From assembly GCA_963677225.1 (NCBI GenBank), contig OY781923.1, positions 434,001-498,000 of the forward strand: DNA of 64,000 nt, in the 5' to 3' direction. This DNA is from SABI01 sp028532915 (GTDB lineage Bacteria > Spirochaetota > Spirochaetia > Sphaerochaetales > Sphaerochaetaceae). The number at the start of each line of letters is the position of its first letter. The stretch's first letter is position 1. Positions 1-8,862 of the stretch are shown here, in pieces. Under the pieces are notes generated by a model. The model searched no databases. It worked only from the letters and a program-made list of their open reading frames with translations, and was not told where the DNA came from. The position numbers were made by a program, and so were the translations under genes.

Positions 1-720
1 GATCATGTCATCGTCCCAGGCTCCGTAGTTATCATTGAAGTGCATGTGGAACAGTTTCTTTCCGTACTGCTGCAGGATGACCACCGATTCTGCGATATTC
101 TCGCCGGCAACGAGGGCGTGTCCCGTGTCTATAGTGACTCCGACGTTGGGAAGACCAATCTCTTTTGCCATCAAAAGCGTATCACTTGCACGTGCCATGA
201 ACGAGAAGTTTCTCGGTTCTTTTGGTTTGTATTCGAGTGAGAAGCGGATATCGGGAGCGCTTTTTGCCAGTGTGGTGAGATTCTCTTTCAGATAGTTTCT
301 CTCATTGACCAGATGGGACTGAAGGATGTAGTCATACCCGTCCTGTCCCGGCCAGATGTTGAGAGTGGGACAGTTGAGTTTTCTTGCCATGTCGATGCAT
401 TCGAAGGTGTAATCGAGAGCCTGCTTTCTGGTATCGGGATCTTTGGCGGAGAGGCTTCCTTTTCCCCATCGTTTCTGGCTGAAATGATCGGGAATGATCG
501 ATGAACATTCGAGGCCGTATTTCGATAAGGTTTCACCGATCTTATCGACATTCTCCATCGAAACATCCCATGTTCCGACCAGTTCCACACCTTTGACCGC
601 AGATATCTGTGATGCCTGTTCTATCAGTGTCTCTTTTGGAAGTTCTTCCTTGTATCCTGATGATAGAAAACGGTCACAGGTGTTTCCGAGGTTTCCCAGA
701 ATTATTGAATATTTGCTCAT
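1..720 (-). CDS. Sugar phosphate isomerase/epimerase-like TIM-barrel protein (partial)
   Basis: The reading frame starts at ATG 720-718 behind an AAGGAG ribosome site and stays open for 240 codons to the left edge, so the C-terminus is missing. The sequence reads as an AP-endonuclease-2/xylose-isomerase-like TIM barrel, the family of sugar isomerases and epimerases. Likely metal ligands are E163 (in SLEYK), D198 and H201 (in TIDTGHAL), and H227 with D230 (in HMHFND). It lies 21 bases downstream of the LacI-type regulator gene on the same strand, so the two are probably co-transcribed and the regulator probably senses this enzyme's pathway. The exact sugar cannot be read from the sequence. Confidence 0.85.
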   Translation of the reverse strand, partial: MSKYSIILGNLGNTCDRFLSSGYKEELPKETLIEQASQISAVKGVELVGTWDVSMENVDKIGETLSKYGLECSSIIPDHFSQKRWGKGSLSAKDPDTRKQALDYTFECIDMARKLNCPTLNIWPGQDGYDYILQSHLVNERNYLKENLTTLAKSAPDIRFSLEYKPKEPRNFSFMARASDTLLMAKEIGLPNVGVTIDTGHALVAGENIAESVVILQQYGKKLFHMHFNDNYGAWDDDMI

Positions 721-741
721 ATGCTTTCTCCTTTTATATGA

Positions 742-1758
742 TTATCGTCGGGTGACACTGTCACGTTTCATCAGCTGACCGCTGATGAGCGTGACGGTGG
801 GATTATTCTCTTTTTTCTGGCAGATCTTCTCGATGAGCTTTTCTGCCGCAGTTTTGCCGATCTGGGAGTTAGGGATTTTGACGGTACTCAGATGAGGTTC
901 CATCATTATCGACATCGGAAGATTGTCGAATCCGACTATCGAGATATCTTCGGGAACTTTGATGCCCTGTTCTTTCAATGCCTTGATCACACCGAAGGCG
1001 GCTACATCGTTGTAGCAGAACAGACCCTCAGGCAGCGCCCTTCCTGAATGAAGGAATGCCTTCATTCCCTCATATGCACCCTGGAATCCGGGTTTGACTC
1101 GTATGAGGGATTCCTCATCGAAAGGAAGGGCGGCACGTTCTGCGGCATGAATGAAACCTCTTTCTCTCATGAGGATATTTCCCGAGGGGATGGAGGATGT
1201 AACCATGAAAATGGTGCGGTGGTTGAGATCCTTCAGATATTCTACGATCTTATACACTACGCTGATGTTCGACATATTCACATAATCACAGGGGATCTCA
1301 TCGAAATAGGTATCCATCACAATATAGGGAGAACTGAGAATATTGAGCTGTTCGATCTGCGAGGGATCGAGTTCGGTTCCCAATACGATGATTCCTGCAG
1401 GCTGTCTTTTTTTCATCGTCTCGATGAAAAGCTGAGGATTTTCCATATGGTAATCGAGGATCTCGAACGAATAATCACTTTGCTGTACGACTGAATTTAT
1501 ACCGTCGATATAATCGATGATGAATGGATTCTGATCGCTGTTGAGAAGCAGTCCGTGTCTGTACAGCCGTGCGAATATGATGGTCCCTTTGTTGGGAACG
1601 GGGACGATTCTGTCACTGGGGATCCTGTAGTTCTGCTGATGAGCTATTTCGATGATCTTCCTGCGGGTTGCGAGGCTTATCCCCTTGTGTCCGTTCAGTG
1701 CTAAAGAGACTGTCGTCTTGGAGACTCCCGCGATCTCTGCTATTTCTTTGATACCCAT
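742..1758 (-). CDS. LacI-family transcriptional regulator
   Basis: This 338-residue protein has a LacI helix-turn-helix at its N-terminus (residues about 2-22, including GVSKTTVSLALN) and a hinge. A periplasmic-binding-fold sensor domain fills the rest, with the typical SIVGFDNLPMS segment near the C-terminus. It is expected to bind an operator as a dimer and respond to a sugar or sugar derivative. The gene heads a leftward unit with the truncated isomerase gene and faces away from the purine cassette at 2129, so it more likely controls the leftward genes. No strong ribosome site is visible before ATG 1758. Confidence 0.9.
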   Translation of the reverse strand: MGIKEIAEIAGVSKTTVSLALNGHKGISLATRRKIIEIAHQQNYRIPSDRIVPVPNKGTIIFARLYRHGLLLNSDQNPFIIDYIDGINSVVQQSDYSFEILDYHMENPQLFIETMKKRQPAGIIVLGTELDPSQIEQLNILSSPYIVMDTYFDEIPCDYVNMSNISVVYKIVEYLKDLNHRTIFMVTSSIPSGNILMRERGFIHAAERAALPFDEESLIRVKPGFQGAYEGMKAFLHSGRALPEGLFCYNDVAAFGVIKALKEQGIKVPEDISIVGFDNLPMSIMMEPHLSTVKIPNSQIGKTAAEKLIEKICQKKENNPTVTLISGQLMKRDSVTRR

Positions 1759-1807
1759 ATGTTCAGCATAAATCGAGAGTCGGCTCCTGTCAAATAATAA
1801 AATTTAC

Positions 1808-1819
1808 TAAATTAATTTA
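1808..1819. promoter_or_regulatory. 12-bp perfect palindrome between divergent genes
   Basis: TAAATTAATTTA is a perfect palindrome in the 370-base gap between the leftward LacI gene and the rightward permease gene. It lacks the CG centre usual for LacI-family operators and is very AT-rich, so it may be chance. Confidence 0.2.
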
Positions 1820-1852
1820 ATAGTGAAGGAATAACTCTCATTATCTGGTGAA

Positions 1853-2107
1853 AAGGGTAAAGAGGTGCAGTAGGTCTCCTCTTGATGAGTGCCTTTTTAC
1901 CCTATTCATAAGGGTTTTTCCGACAAGAAGATAAAGTATATGAAAAAAAGTAATTTTCCTCTTGAACCTCTAGTAACTAGATACAATAAAGTGTCTTTCA
2001 TAGTTACCGAGAAAGGGTCCTGGTTAATACGAATAGGATCGATACGGAAGGGGGTGACCGCATACTCGTTCCGGCCTGCCACAATTGTAAAAGGGTGATG
2101 CCCTTGA
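1853..2107 (+). promoter_or_regulatory. Structured leader upstream of purine permease operon
   Basis: The 370-base gap before the permease holds a run of stem-loops on the sense strand. AGGGTAAA (1854-1861) pairs perfectly with TTTACCCT (1896-1903). The same 3' arm can instead form ACCCT/AGGGT (1899-1903 with 1911-1915), which is followed by five T, giving a possible antiterminator/terminator switch. Further hairpins are GTAACTA/TAGTTAC (1973-1979/2001-2007, with an inner GATAC/GTGTC stem), GGTCCT/AGGATC (2016-2021/2035-2040), CGGAA/TTCCG (2045-2049/2069-2073) and AAGGG/CCCTT (2091-2095/2101-2105), the last just before the GGAGG site at 2117-2121. The canonical purine-riboswitch core is not present. 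Function as a regulatory RNA is inferred only from structure and position. Confidence 0.4.
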
Positions 2108-2128
2108 AAAATACATGGAGGTACCAAA

Positions 2129-3655
2129 ATGAAAGTTTTTGGATTACGGTTTTCAAAAGGAGACGTTGATGGTCTGCTGGGGATCTTTGTCGACAACCTG
2201 TCGGTATTCCTGGTTCTCATCTCTTTGAATCTGTACGTGGTGGGAATGCCCGCGGAGATCGTCTTCGGCAGGATGCTTCCCGGCGCCGCTTTAGGACTGC
2301 TGTTCGGGAATATCTATTATGCCTATCTGGCAAAGCGGCTGGCGAAGAAAGAGAACAGAGATGATGTTACGGCTCTTCCGAGCGGAGTGAGCATTGTTTT
2401 CGTGCTTGTGTACACGATGGGTATTCTGCTTCCCGTCTCACGCATCACAGGAGACCCTGTCATGGCGTGGAGGATCGGACTTGCTGCGAACTTCATCGGA
2501 GCTGCGATCTGTGTTCTCGGAGCATTCATCGGTCCATGGCTGAGAAAACATCTTCCGACAGCGGCAATGCTTGGAGCATTAGGAGGGCTTGCTGTCGTGT
2601 TCATCGCAGGTATGGGTCTTGATGATATCTTCAGCGATCCGATCATCGGATTCATTGCTCTGGCTGTTGTCCTCTGGGGCTATATCGCCCGGGGGAAGAT
2701 TCCGTTCAAACTCCCTGCAGGCCTTGTAGCTCTTATACTCGGAGCGATTATAGCGCTGTTCATGGGTAAAGCTACTCTTTCGGTCGAGGGTGTCGGCCTG
2801 TATGCTCCGATTCCGTGGTTCTTCACGGTAGGTTTTCAGGCTTTCAAAGAAGCTGTTCCGTTCCTGGCTGTTATCATCCCGCTGGCAGTCATCAATTTCA
2901 TTTCCACTCTCAATAATGTCGAGAGCGCGAAGACAGCAGGAGACAATTATCCTATCCGTGAGACAATGATCGTGGATGCTGTCGCCAGCGCCATCGGCGG
3001 TGTGTTCGGCTGTCCGTACCCGAACTGTGTGTTTATCGGACATCCCGGATATAAGAGAATGGGTGCAAGAATGGGATACAGCCTGATAAACGGTATCATC
3101 ATGACTATTCTGGCTTTCTTCGGACTGTTTGGAATGATGAGCAAGATCATTCCCACATCGGCTGTGACTCCGATTCTGATCTTCATCGGACTTGTGAACA
3201 TCGAACTTGCGTTCACTGCAGTTCCCAAGGCCCATGTTCCCGCTTCCGCTATCGCACTGCTTCCATTCGTGGGTGAGTTCGCCTTCGAACAGGTGAACAG
3301 CACTCTCTCATCGCTTGGAACATCTGTTACCGACACGGGAGTCCTTCAGGGTCTGATGATCGAGGGACTCAATTATCCCGGCTATACGGTGCTCGCTTAC
3401 GGGACGATCATCATTTCGATGCTGCTCGCTTCGATCCTTGCTTTCGTGATCTCGCGAGATCTTCTCAAAGCGTCGGTCGCGGCATTCATCGGAGCCGTCT
3501 GCTCCGCTGTCGGATTGATCCATGCGCCGACACTGGCATGGCTTCCGGTTCCGCAGCTCACACTGGCATGGCTGATCGTCGCCGCAATATGTTTTGTGAT
3601 GTATCAGGCGGGGAAGAAGAATCCCGACTTGTTAGCTGAGATTGAAGAGGTATAA
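2129..3655 (+). CDS. NCS2-family nucleobase permease
   Basis: This is a 508-residue integral membrane protein with about a dozen hydrophobic spans. Its composition and layout fit the NCS2 (xanthine/uracil/AzgA-type) nucleobase cation symporters. The polar stretch around NNVESAKTAGDNYP and the Gly-rich AIGGVFGCPYPN segment lie where NCS2 proteins carry their substrate-site helices, although they diverge from the classical signature. It starts at ATG 2129 behind a good GGAGG site and is followed 69 bases later by adenine deaminase and then another amidohydrolase. Uptake of adenine or a related purine is therefore likely. The substrate is inferred from the neighbours. Confidence 0.8.
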   Translation: MKVFGLRFSKGDVDGLLGIFVDNLSVFLVLISLNLYVVGMPAEIVFGRMLPGAALGLLFGNIYYAYLAKRLAKKENRDDVTALPSGVSIVFVLVYTMGILLPVSRITGDPVMAWRIGLAANFIGAAICVLGAFIGPWLRKHLPTAAMLGALGGLAVVFIAGMGLDDIFSDPIIGFIALAVVLWGYIARGKIPFKLPAGLVALILGAIIALFMGKATLSVEGVGLYAPIPWFFTVGFQAFKEAVPFLAVIIPLAVINFISTLNNVESAKTAGDNYPIRETMIVDAVASAIGGVFGCPYPNCVFIGHPGYKRMGARMGYSLINGIIMTILAFFGLFGMMSKIIPTSAVTPILIFIGLVNIELAFTAVPKAHVPASAIALLPFVGEFAFEQVNSTLSSLGTSVTDTGVLQGLMIEGLNYPGYTVLAYGTIIISMLLASILAFVISRDLLKASVAAFIGAVCSAVGLIHAPTLAWLPVPQLTLAWLIVAAICFVMYQAGKKNPDLLAEIEEV

Positions 3656-3669
3656 CATATAAAGACTAT

Positions 3670-3705
3670 CGCTGATGGAGATCTTTCGAACAATCTCCAT
3701 CAGCG
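3670..3705 (+). other. Intra-operon 13-bp hairpin
   Basis: CGCTGATGGAGAT (3670-3682) is perfectly complementary to ATCTCCATCAGCG (3693-3705) across a 10-base loop. It sits between the permease stop codon and the AAAGGAG site of adenine deaminase. No T-run follows, so it looks like an mRNA stability or processing element rather than a terminator. Confidence 0.6.
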
Positions 3706-3724
3706 TGACAAAGGAGTAAACAAA

Positions 3725-5491
3725 ATGATGGATACGAAAGTGATCGACGTGGCACTTGGAAAGAAAAGTGCGGATATGGTGATCCTGAACGGGAATCTGA
3801 TCAATGTTCACACTCGTGAAGTGTATCAGAGTGATGTCTCTATCGTTGACGGAAAGATCGCCGGAGTAGGTAAACTTCCCGAAGGAGTTATCGGACCTGA
3901 TACACAGATCATCGACGCGGCCGGAAAATATCTTTCTCCCGGATTCATCGATGCCCATATTCACTTCGAAAGCAGTATGCTCACCTTTACCGAGTTCTCG
4001 AACACAGTTATCAAAAGAGGAACTACTGCTGTCGCTTCCGATATCATGGAAATCACAATCGTTGCAGGCCTGGAAGGGCTGAAGGAGATCCTGTCTGAAG
4101 CTGGATCTCTTCCTGTCTCTCTGTACTATCCTGTTCCTTCGTTCATGGGAGATGAATCGGAATTCCAGACGACCGGGAGCGTTCTATCAGCTTCGATGAT
4201 CGAACAGCTTCTGCCTCTGGATGAAGCTGTAGGTCTTGCAGAAGTTCTCGTGCCGCCGATTCTTGCAAAGTCTCCCGAATCAGAGAAAGTGATTGCACTG
4301 GCAGACAAGCTGAAAAAGACGGCAGAGGGACATGCTCCTGCAACCTTCGGCAAAGAGTTGAATGCATATGTCTCTACAGGAATCCGCTCCGATCATGAAA
4401 GTACCACCAAAGAAGAGGCTCTTGAGAAAGTGCGTAACGGGTTGAGAGTGCTGATGAGAGAAGGTTCGGCATCGACAGATCTGAAGGACTGCCTGCGTAT
4501 CATAACAGAGGAGAATGTCGATCCGAGACATCTTGCCATGATCAGTGACGATGTGGACGCTCTCCATCTGGTTTCGCTGGGTCATATGGACCATAAGATA
4601 AGGATGGCGGTCAAAGAGGGTGTCGACCCTGTTGCAGCTATCCAGATGGCGACGCTGAATCCTGCCGAATCTTTGAAGATCGACGATCTTCACGGTTCTA
4701 TCTCTCCGGGTAAGATGGCGAATATCGTACTGCTTTCTTCAATAGAAGAATGTGCGGTCAAAGATGTTGTCGCCAAAGGATCGTTAGTCGTGAAAGACGG
4801 TTCTCTCATAGAGAAATCAGTTCCTCCGACGTATGCTAATGTTCTTCGCAATACGGTATCATTTTTCAGAGAGATCAAAAGCAGCGATCTATTGATCAAA
4901 GCGCAAGATGGTGCTGAAGAAGCTGTCGTCCATGTCATCGGAGCTTCTCCTGTTTCCCTTCTTACCGACTCACTTGAAGCTTGTCTTCCTGTGAAAGACA
5001 ATTATGTGGCCTGCGATGTATCACAGGATATCCTTCATATCGCCTGTGTGGAACGATACGGAAAGAACGGCAACATCGGTAAATCCTTCATCAAAGGATT
5101 CTCTTTGAAAGAGGGAGCTCTTGCGACCAGTGTCGGTCATGATCATCACAATATCACGGTGGTGGGAACGAATGAGGAAGATATGCTCGTCGCGGTCAAC
5201 CGGATAAAAGAGCTTGACGGAGCTCTGATCGTTGTCAGAGATGGGAAGGTCGTCGGGGAGATTCCCCTTTCGATCGCAGGTCTTCTGTCTCTTGAGAGTG
5301 CCGAAGATGTTGCGAAAGAACAGGAGCATCTGCTTACGGAACTGAAAGAGATGGGTTGTACGATGGCCTCTCCTTTCATGAGTCTTTCGTTCATCACTCT
5401 CATCTTCATTCCCGATTTCGCCATCACCGATGTAGGTCTGATGGATGTCAAACAGTTTAAGATAATTGATCCTGTCATTTCCTGGAGGTAA
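3725..5491 (+). CDS. ade: Adenine deaminase
   Basis: The 588-residue product matches the length and architecture of Ade-type adenine deaminases, which convert adenine to hypoxanthine and ammonia. A small N-terminal beta domain leads into a metal-dependent amidohydrolase barrel with the HxHxE motif at H78, H80 and E82 (DAHIHFESS). The DLHGSISPGKMANIV segment closes the barrel region. The Ade-type C-terminal domain contains SVGHDHHNITVVG. The start at ATG 3725 has AAAGGAG eight bases upstream; a second ATG follows at once. It lies in a tight purine-salvage operon between the permease and the amidohydrolase, with only 6 bases to the latter. Confidence 0.93.
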   Translation: MMDTKVIDVALGKKSADMVILNGNLINVHTREVYQSDVSIVDGKIAGVGKLPEGVIGPDTQIIDAAGKYLSPGFIDAHIHFESSMLTFTEFSNTVIKRGTTAVASDIMEITIVAGLEGLKEILSEAGSLPVSLYYPVPSFMGDESEFQTTGSVLSASMIEQLLPLDEAVGLAEVLVPPILAKSPESEKVIALADKLKKTAEGHAPATFGKELNAYVSTGIRSDHESTTKEEALEKVRNGLRVLMREGSASTDLKDCLRIITEENVDPRHLAMISDDVDALHLVSLGHMDHKIRMAVKEGVDPVAAIQMATLNPAESLKIDDLHGSISPGKMANIVLLSSIEECAVKDVVAKGSLVVKDGSLIEKSVPPTYANVLRNTVSFFREIKSSDLLIKAQDGAEEAVVHVIGASPVSLLTDSLEACLPVKDNYVACDVSQDILHIACVERYGKNGNIGKSFIKGFSLKEGALATSVGHDHHNITVVGTNEEDMLVAVNRIKELDGALIVVRDGKVVGEIPLSIAGLLSLESAEDVAKEQEHLLTELKEMGCTMASPFMSLSFITLIFIPDFAITDVGLMDVKQFKIIDPVISWR

Positions 5492-5497
5492 CAGACA

Positions 5498-6856
5498 ATG
5501 GGACATATATATTTGAAAAATGGTTATATCGTGACCATGGACAAGGATGAAAAAGTCTACCAGAAAGGCGGTGTTCTCATAAAAGATGGAAAGATCGCAG
5601 CTGTAGGGGAGATATCGGAATCGATGGTCGAACCGTATGCCGAGGTGGTCGACTGTGCAGGCAAGATCATCATGCCGGGGCTTATCAACACCCATGTGCA
5701 CACTTCCCAGCAGCTGGGAAGAGGTCTCGGAGATGATGTCAATCTGCTCACATGGCTGCATGAGAGGACGTTTCCTTATGAATCGTCTCTCACACCCGAA
5801 GATTCATATATCTCCACACTGCTTACCTGTATCGAGCAGATCAGAAGCGGAGTCACCTCGTTCGCTGAACCGGGAGGGCAGTTCGTGCCCTCGATGGCAC
5901 GAGGTGTACGCCAGGCCGGAATCAGAGCAAAACTGGCGAAATCGAGTATGGACTGCGGAGAAGGACTTCCTCCTATCTGGCAGAGAACGACCGAACAGGA
6001 ACTCGACCAGCAGGAAGAAGATCTGAAGACCTACCATAATACCGGAGACGGAAGAGTTCAGGTCTGGATGGGACTCAGAACTTTATTCAACAACTCCGAT
6101 GATCTTATCATCAGAACAAAAGAGCTTGCCGATAAGTACCATGTGGGTGTTCACATGCATGTTGCCGAAGTGAAGGATGAAGTCGAATTCTGTAACGAGA
6201 AGTTTGGAGTGGGGACTGTTCAGCATCTTGAAGACCTGGGTGTCCTCGACAAGAATCTTCTTGCGGTACATACCGTATGGCTCACGAATGATGAAGTCGA
6301 TCTGTTCGCAAAACGGGGAGTGAAAGTATCACATAACCCGGCAGCGGCGATGAGGGTTCTCGGATTTGCAAAGATTCCGCAGATGCTCAGAAAAGGCATC
6401 TGCGTCACTATCGGTACCGACGGGGCTCCGAGCAACAACAGAATGAACCTCATCGATGAAATGTGGCTTACCTCTCTGATCCACAAAGGATGGAGACTGG
6501 ATCCCACTGTCGTGAAAGCGGAAGAGATCCTGCGGATGGTTACCACCAGCGGAGCGAAGGCTCTGATGGACGAAGATCAGCTGGGTTCTCTCGAAACCGG
6601 CAAGAAAGCTGACCTCATCATCATCAACCCCAAAGATGCAGGGATGTATCCGCTGCACGACCCGATAGCGAACCTTGTGACATCGATGCACTCGACGAAT
6701 GTCGAAAGCACGATGTGTGACGGAAAGTGGATCATGAAAAACAGATTGATTCTCACCCTCGATGAACAATCTATCATAGAAGAAGCTCAACTAAGAGCTG
6801 ATACAGTAAGAAAGCGAGCGAACATCGTACTGCCTTCGAGATTTCCTATCTACTGA
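5498..6856 (+). CDS. Amidohydrolase of the SAH/MTA deaminase-TrzA/AtzA group
   Basis: This 452-residue metal-dependent hydrolase has the N-terminal HxH pair at H66 and H68 (NTHVHTSQ). A later His pair lies in GVHMHVAE, then SHNPAAAMR, and the catalytic Asp is in GTDGAPSNN. This is the ATZ/TRZ/S-adenosylhomocysteine deaminase layout, in which aromatic or purine-ring amino groups are removed. It follows adenine deaminase by 6 bases with a GGAGG site, so a purine or pterin substrate is probable (for example guanine, 8-oxoguanine or an adenosine derivative). The sequence does not decide which. A stem-loop follows 10 bases after the stop. Confidence 0.82.
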   Translation: MGHIYLKNGYIVTMDKDEKVYQKGGVLIKDGKIAAVGEISESMVEPYAEVVDCAGKIIMPGLINTHVHTSQQLGRGLGDDVNLLTWLHERTFPYESSLTPEDSYISTLLTCIEQIRSGVTSFAEPGGQFVPSMARGVRQAGIRAKLAKSSMDCGEGLPPIWQRTTEQELDQQEEDLKTYHNTGDGRVQVWMGLRTLFNNSDDLIIRTKELADKYHVGVHMHVAEVKDEVEFCNEKFGVGTVQHLEDLGVLDKNLLAVHTVWLTNDEVDLFAKRGVKVSHNPAAAMRVLGFAKIPQMLRKGICVTIGTDGAPSNNRMNLIDEMWLTSLIHKGWRLDPTVVKAEEILRMVTTSGAKALMDEDQLGSLETGKKADLIIINPKDAGMYPLHDPIANLVTSMHSTNVESTMCDGKWIMKNRLILTLDEQSIIEEAQLRADTVRKRANIVLPSRFPIY

Positions 6857-6866
6857 TAATAATAAC

Positions 6867-6895
6867 CTGGAGATGGATATTAAATTCATCTCCAG
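6867..6895. terminator. Hairpin terminator between convergent genes
   Basis: CTGGAGATG (6867-6875) pairs perfectly with CATCTCCAG (6887-6895) over an 11-base AT-rich loop. It lies between the convergent amidohydrolase and IclR genes, so it may end transcription from both sides. A short T-run (CTTTTTTAT) follows about 12 bases later rather than directly. Confidence 0.6.
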
Positions 6896-6998
6896 ATTAG
6901 TATACAACTTTTTTATGAGGATGCATCTCCTCCTAGACTGAAAAACAGGTTGAATAGTTTATATTTGTGGAAACTTTGATGAATCTAAACGTTTTATA

Positions 6999-7787
6999 TC
7001 AAAAAGAAAAACCGCTATTATATCCGAGAGTTGAAGAAATCCTCTGTGCTGTCTCTTTTAACTTCGGAATTGTGTTTTCGACCTCTTGTTCACTCATGTA
7101 ATTATCAAGTGCAGATAGACTGAGTCCTGCAATAATGTTTCCATCTTTCCCTAAAATAGGAACGGCAGAACAATTATCACCTGCAATAAATTCATTCCGG
7201 TCACGACCAACCATTTCTGCTCTTACCTGTAAAAGATTTTCTTTAAGCTTTTTTTCATCTGTGATTGTATTGACTGTGTATTGTTTTAGACCTTTGCTGA
7301 TAAGCTCATCAATTTCTTTTTCAGGTAAGGTGCATGTAAGAATTTTCCCTAACCCCGAGCAATGAAACGGAAGAACTCTTCCAGGAGTAAAGTAGGTACG
7401 GGGAAGATTCTGGCTGTCAATTCTACCGATTACCAGTACTTCTCCCTGATAATAAACCGCTAGATTGATATTAGCTTTCGGATATTGACTCCAGAGCATT
7501 TCCATGTAGGGCATTGATATTTTACGAATTTCTACAGAATGAAGGGCATTTCTGGATAGTTTTAAAGATTTTAAAGAAATAGAGTAAAGATTTGCATAAT
7601 TGTCTTTCTTTACATATCCTGAATTTACTAAAGAAACCAGCAACCGAAATGCCATATTATTATTGAGCTGCGTTGCGTCCGATATTTCCTGTAGAGAAAC
7701 AGGATGATTCTGTTCACTTATGTAATCGAGAATTAAAAACCCTTTTTCAATCGTTTTAATAGAATATTTATCTGATTCTTTTGCCAT
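6999..7787 (-). CDS. IclR-family transcriptional regulator
   Basis: The product is about 262 residues. It has an N-terminal winged helix-turn-helix (YSIKTIEKGFLILDYI and LQEISDATQLNN) and a C-terminal IclR effector domain with the typical segment ending IIAGLSLSA. The chosen start is ATG 7787, with AGGAG 13 bases upstream; an in-frame GTG at 7826 would add 13 residues. The gene is divergent from garR at 7977 and shares its control region, so it most likely regulates the garR-aldolase-TTT operon in response to the imported acid or an intermediate. Confidence 0.88.
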   Translation of the reverse strand: MAKESDKYSIKTIEKGFLILDYISEQNHPVSLQEISDATQLNNNMAFRLLVSLVNSGYVKKDNYANLYSISLKSLKLSRNALHSVEIRKISMPYMEMLWSQYPKANINLAVYYQGEVLVIGRIDSQNLPRTYFTPGRVLPFHCSGLGKILTCTLPEKEIDELISKGLKQYTVNTITDEKKLKENLLQVRAEMVGRDRNEFIAGDNCSAVPILGKDGNIIAGLSLSALDNYMSEQEVENTIPKLKETAQRISSTLGYNSGFSF

Positions 7788-7908
7788 TGCTAAATTATAA
7801 CTCCTGTATATAACAATAAGATACACTACTTTTATTAGTTTGGAAAGATTGATAAAAACAAAAAGAATTATAAATTCATAAATAAATTATAAAAAATTAT
7901 AATAAAAT

Positions 7909-7937
7909 TTGACAAATAGTAAATTGAGGTTTAATAT
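7909..7937 (+). promoter_or_regulatory. Sigma-70-type promoter for garR operon
   Basis: TTGACA (7909-7914) and TAATAT (7932-7937) are separated by 17 bases, in the gap between the divergent IclR and garR genes. The start codon of garR follows 40 bases after the -10. Confidence 0.7.
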
Positions 7938-7976
7938 GTATAAAAGAATTGTTAAATAGTGTTATCTGGAGGATAT

Positions 7977-8861
7977 ATGAAGATTGGTTTTATCGGATTG
8001 GGGATCATGGGGAAACCTATGGCAAAGAATTTGTTGAAAGCAGGAAATGATGTGGTTGCATTTGACATTATCAAAGAGAATGTGGACTACATCGTAGCAG
8101 AGGGAGCAAAAAGTGCTTCCAGTGCGAAAGCTGTGGCTGAAGAATGTCCAGTGGTTATTACGATGCTTCCGAACTCTCCGCATGTGAAGAGTGTAGTGAT
8201 GGGCCAGAACGGAGTTTTGGACGGAGCTTCTGAAGGGATGATACTTGTTGATATGTCTTCGATAGCACCTCTGGCGAGTCAGGAAATCGGAAGAGCATGT
8301 GAGGCCAAAGGAGTGAAGATGCTGGATGCCCCTGTTTCAGGAGGGGAACCAAAAGCAATTGATGGAACACTATCCATTATGGTCGGTGGTGATAAGGAAG
8401 TATTTAATGAAATGAAACCTGTCTTGGAGATCATGGGAACATCAGTTGTTCTCTGTGGAGCTCTGGGAGCAGGAAATACGACCAAACTTGCGAATCAGAT
8501 TATCGTTGCAGGAAACATTGCCGTTCTGGCCGAGGCAATGACATTGGCCAAGAAGGCCGGAGTCGACCCGGAAACGGTATTCCAGGCAATTAAGGGTGGC
8601 CTTGCGGGTTCTACGGTGATGAATGCGAAAGCTCCGATGATGATTGAATCAAATTTCAATCCTGGGTTTAAGATTGATTTACATATCAAAGATCTTAACA
8701 ATGCAATAGAGACAGCACATGGAGTAGGATCGCCTGTGCCGATGACAGTACAGGTTCAGGAAATGTTCGAAAACCTTCATTTTGATGGAAAAGGTCAGCA
8801 TGATCACAGCGGACTTGCAGAGTACTATGCAAAAATATCCGGAACAAAAATCGGAGATTAA
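7977..8861 (+). CDS. garR: Tartronate semialdehyde reductase (2-hydroxy-3-oxopropionate reductase)
   Basis: This 294-residue NAD(P)-dependent beta-hydroxyacid dehydrogenase carries GFIGLGIMGKPMA at the N-terminus (nucleotide binding). DAPVSGGEPKAIDGTLS (S120-G122) forms the substrate site, and the catalytic Lys is K169 in NTTKLANQ. The stretch around GLAGSTVMNAKAPM and the C-terminal HDHSGLAEYY region resemble E. coli GarR specifically, not just the wider family. The enzyme reduces tartronate semialdehyde to D-glycerate. ATG 7977 is chosen because CTGGAGG lies just upstream; an in-frame start at 7959 has no such site. The next gene starts 2 bases after its stop. Confidence 0.9.
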   Translation: MKIGFIGLGIMGKPMAKNLLKAGNDVVAFDIIKENVDYIVAEGAKSASSAKAVAEECPVVITMLPNSPHVKSVVMGQNGVLDGASEGMILVDMSSIAPLASQEIGRACEAKGVKMLDAPVSGGEPKAIDGTLSIMVGGDKEVFNEMKPVLEIMGTSVVLCGALGAGNTTKLANQIIVAGNIAVLAEAMTLAKKAGVDPETVFQAIKGGLAGSTVMNAKAPMMIESNFNPGFKIDLHIKDLNNAIETAHGVGSPVPMTVQVQEMFENLHFDGKGQHDHSGLAEYYAKISGTKIGD

Positions 8862-8862
8862 A

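Noticed and set aside
2045..2073. T-box-like element (GGTGACCGC followed by CGTTCC) in the permease leader
   Set aside because: The ACCGC core and 3' CGTTCC recall a T-box antiterminator, but the UGGN bulge sequence is not intact, no specifier stem is recognisable, and a purine permease is not an expected T-box target.
1853..2107. Purine (guanine/adenine) riboswitch upstream of the purine operon
   Set aside because: The conserved purine aptamer bases (the GTTTCTACC and CCGTAAA type stretches) are not present in this gap.
8782..8862. N-terminal extension of the DapA-like protein
   Set aside because: It overlaps the end of garR in another frame, and GTG 8863 has a good ribosome site and matches the family start.
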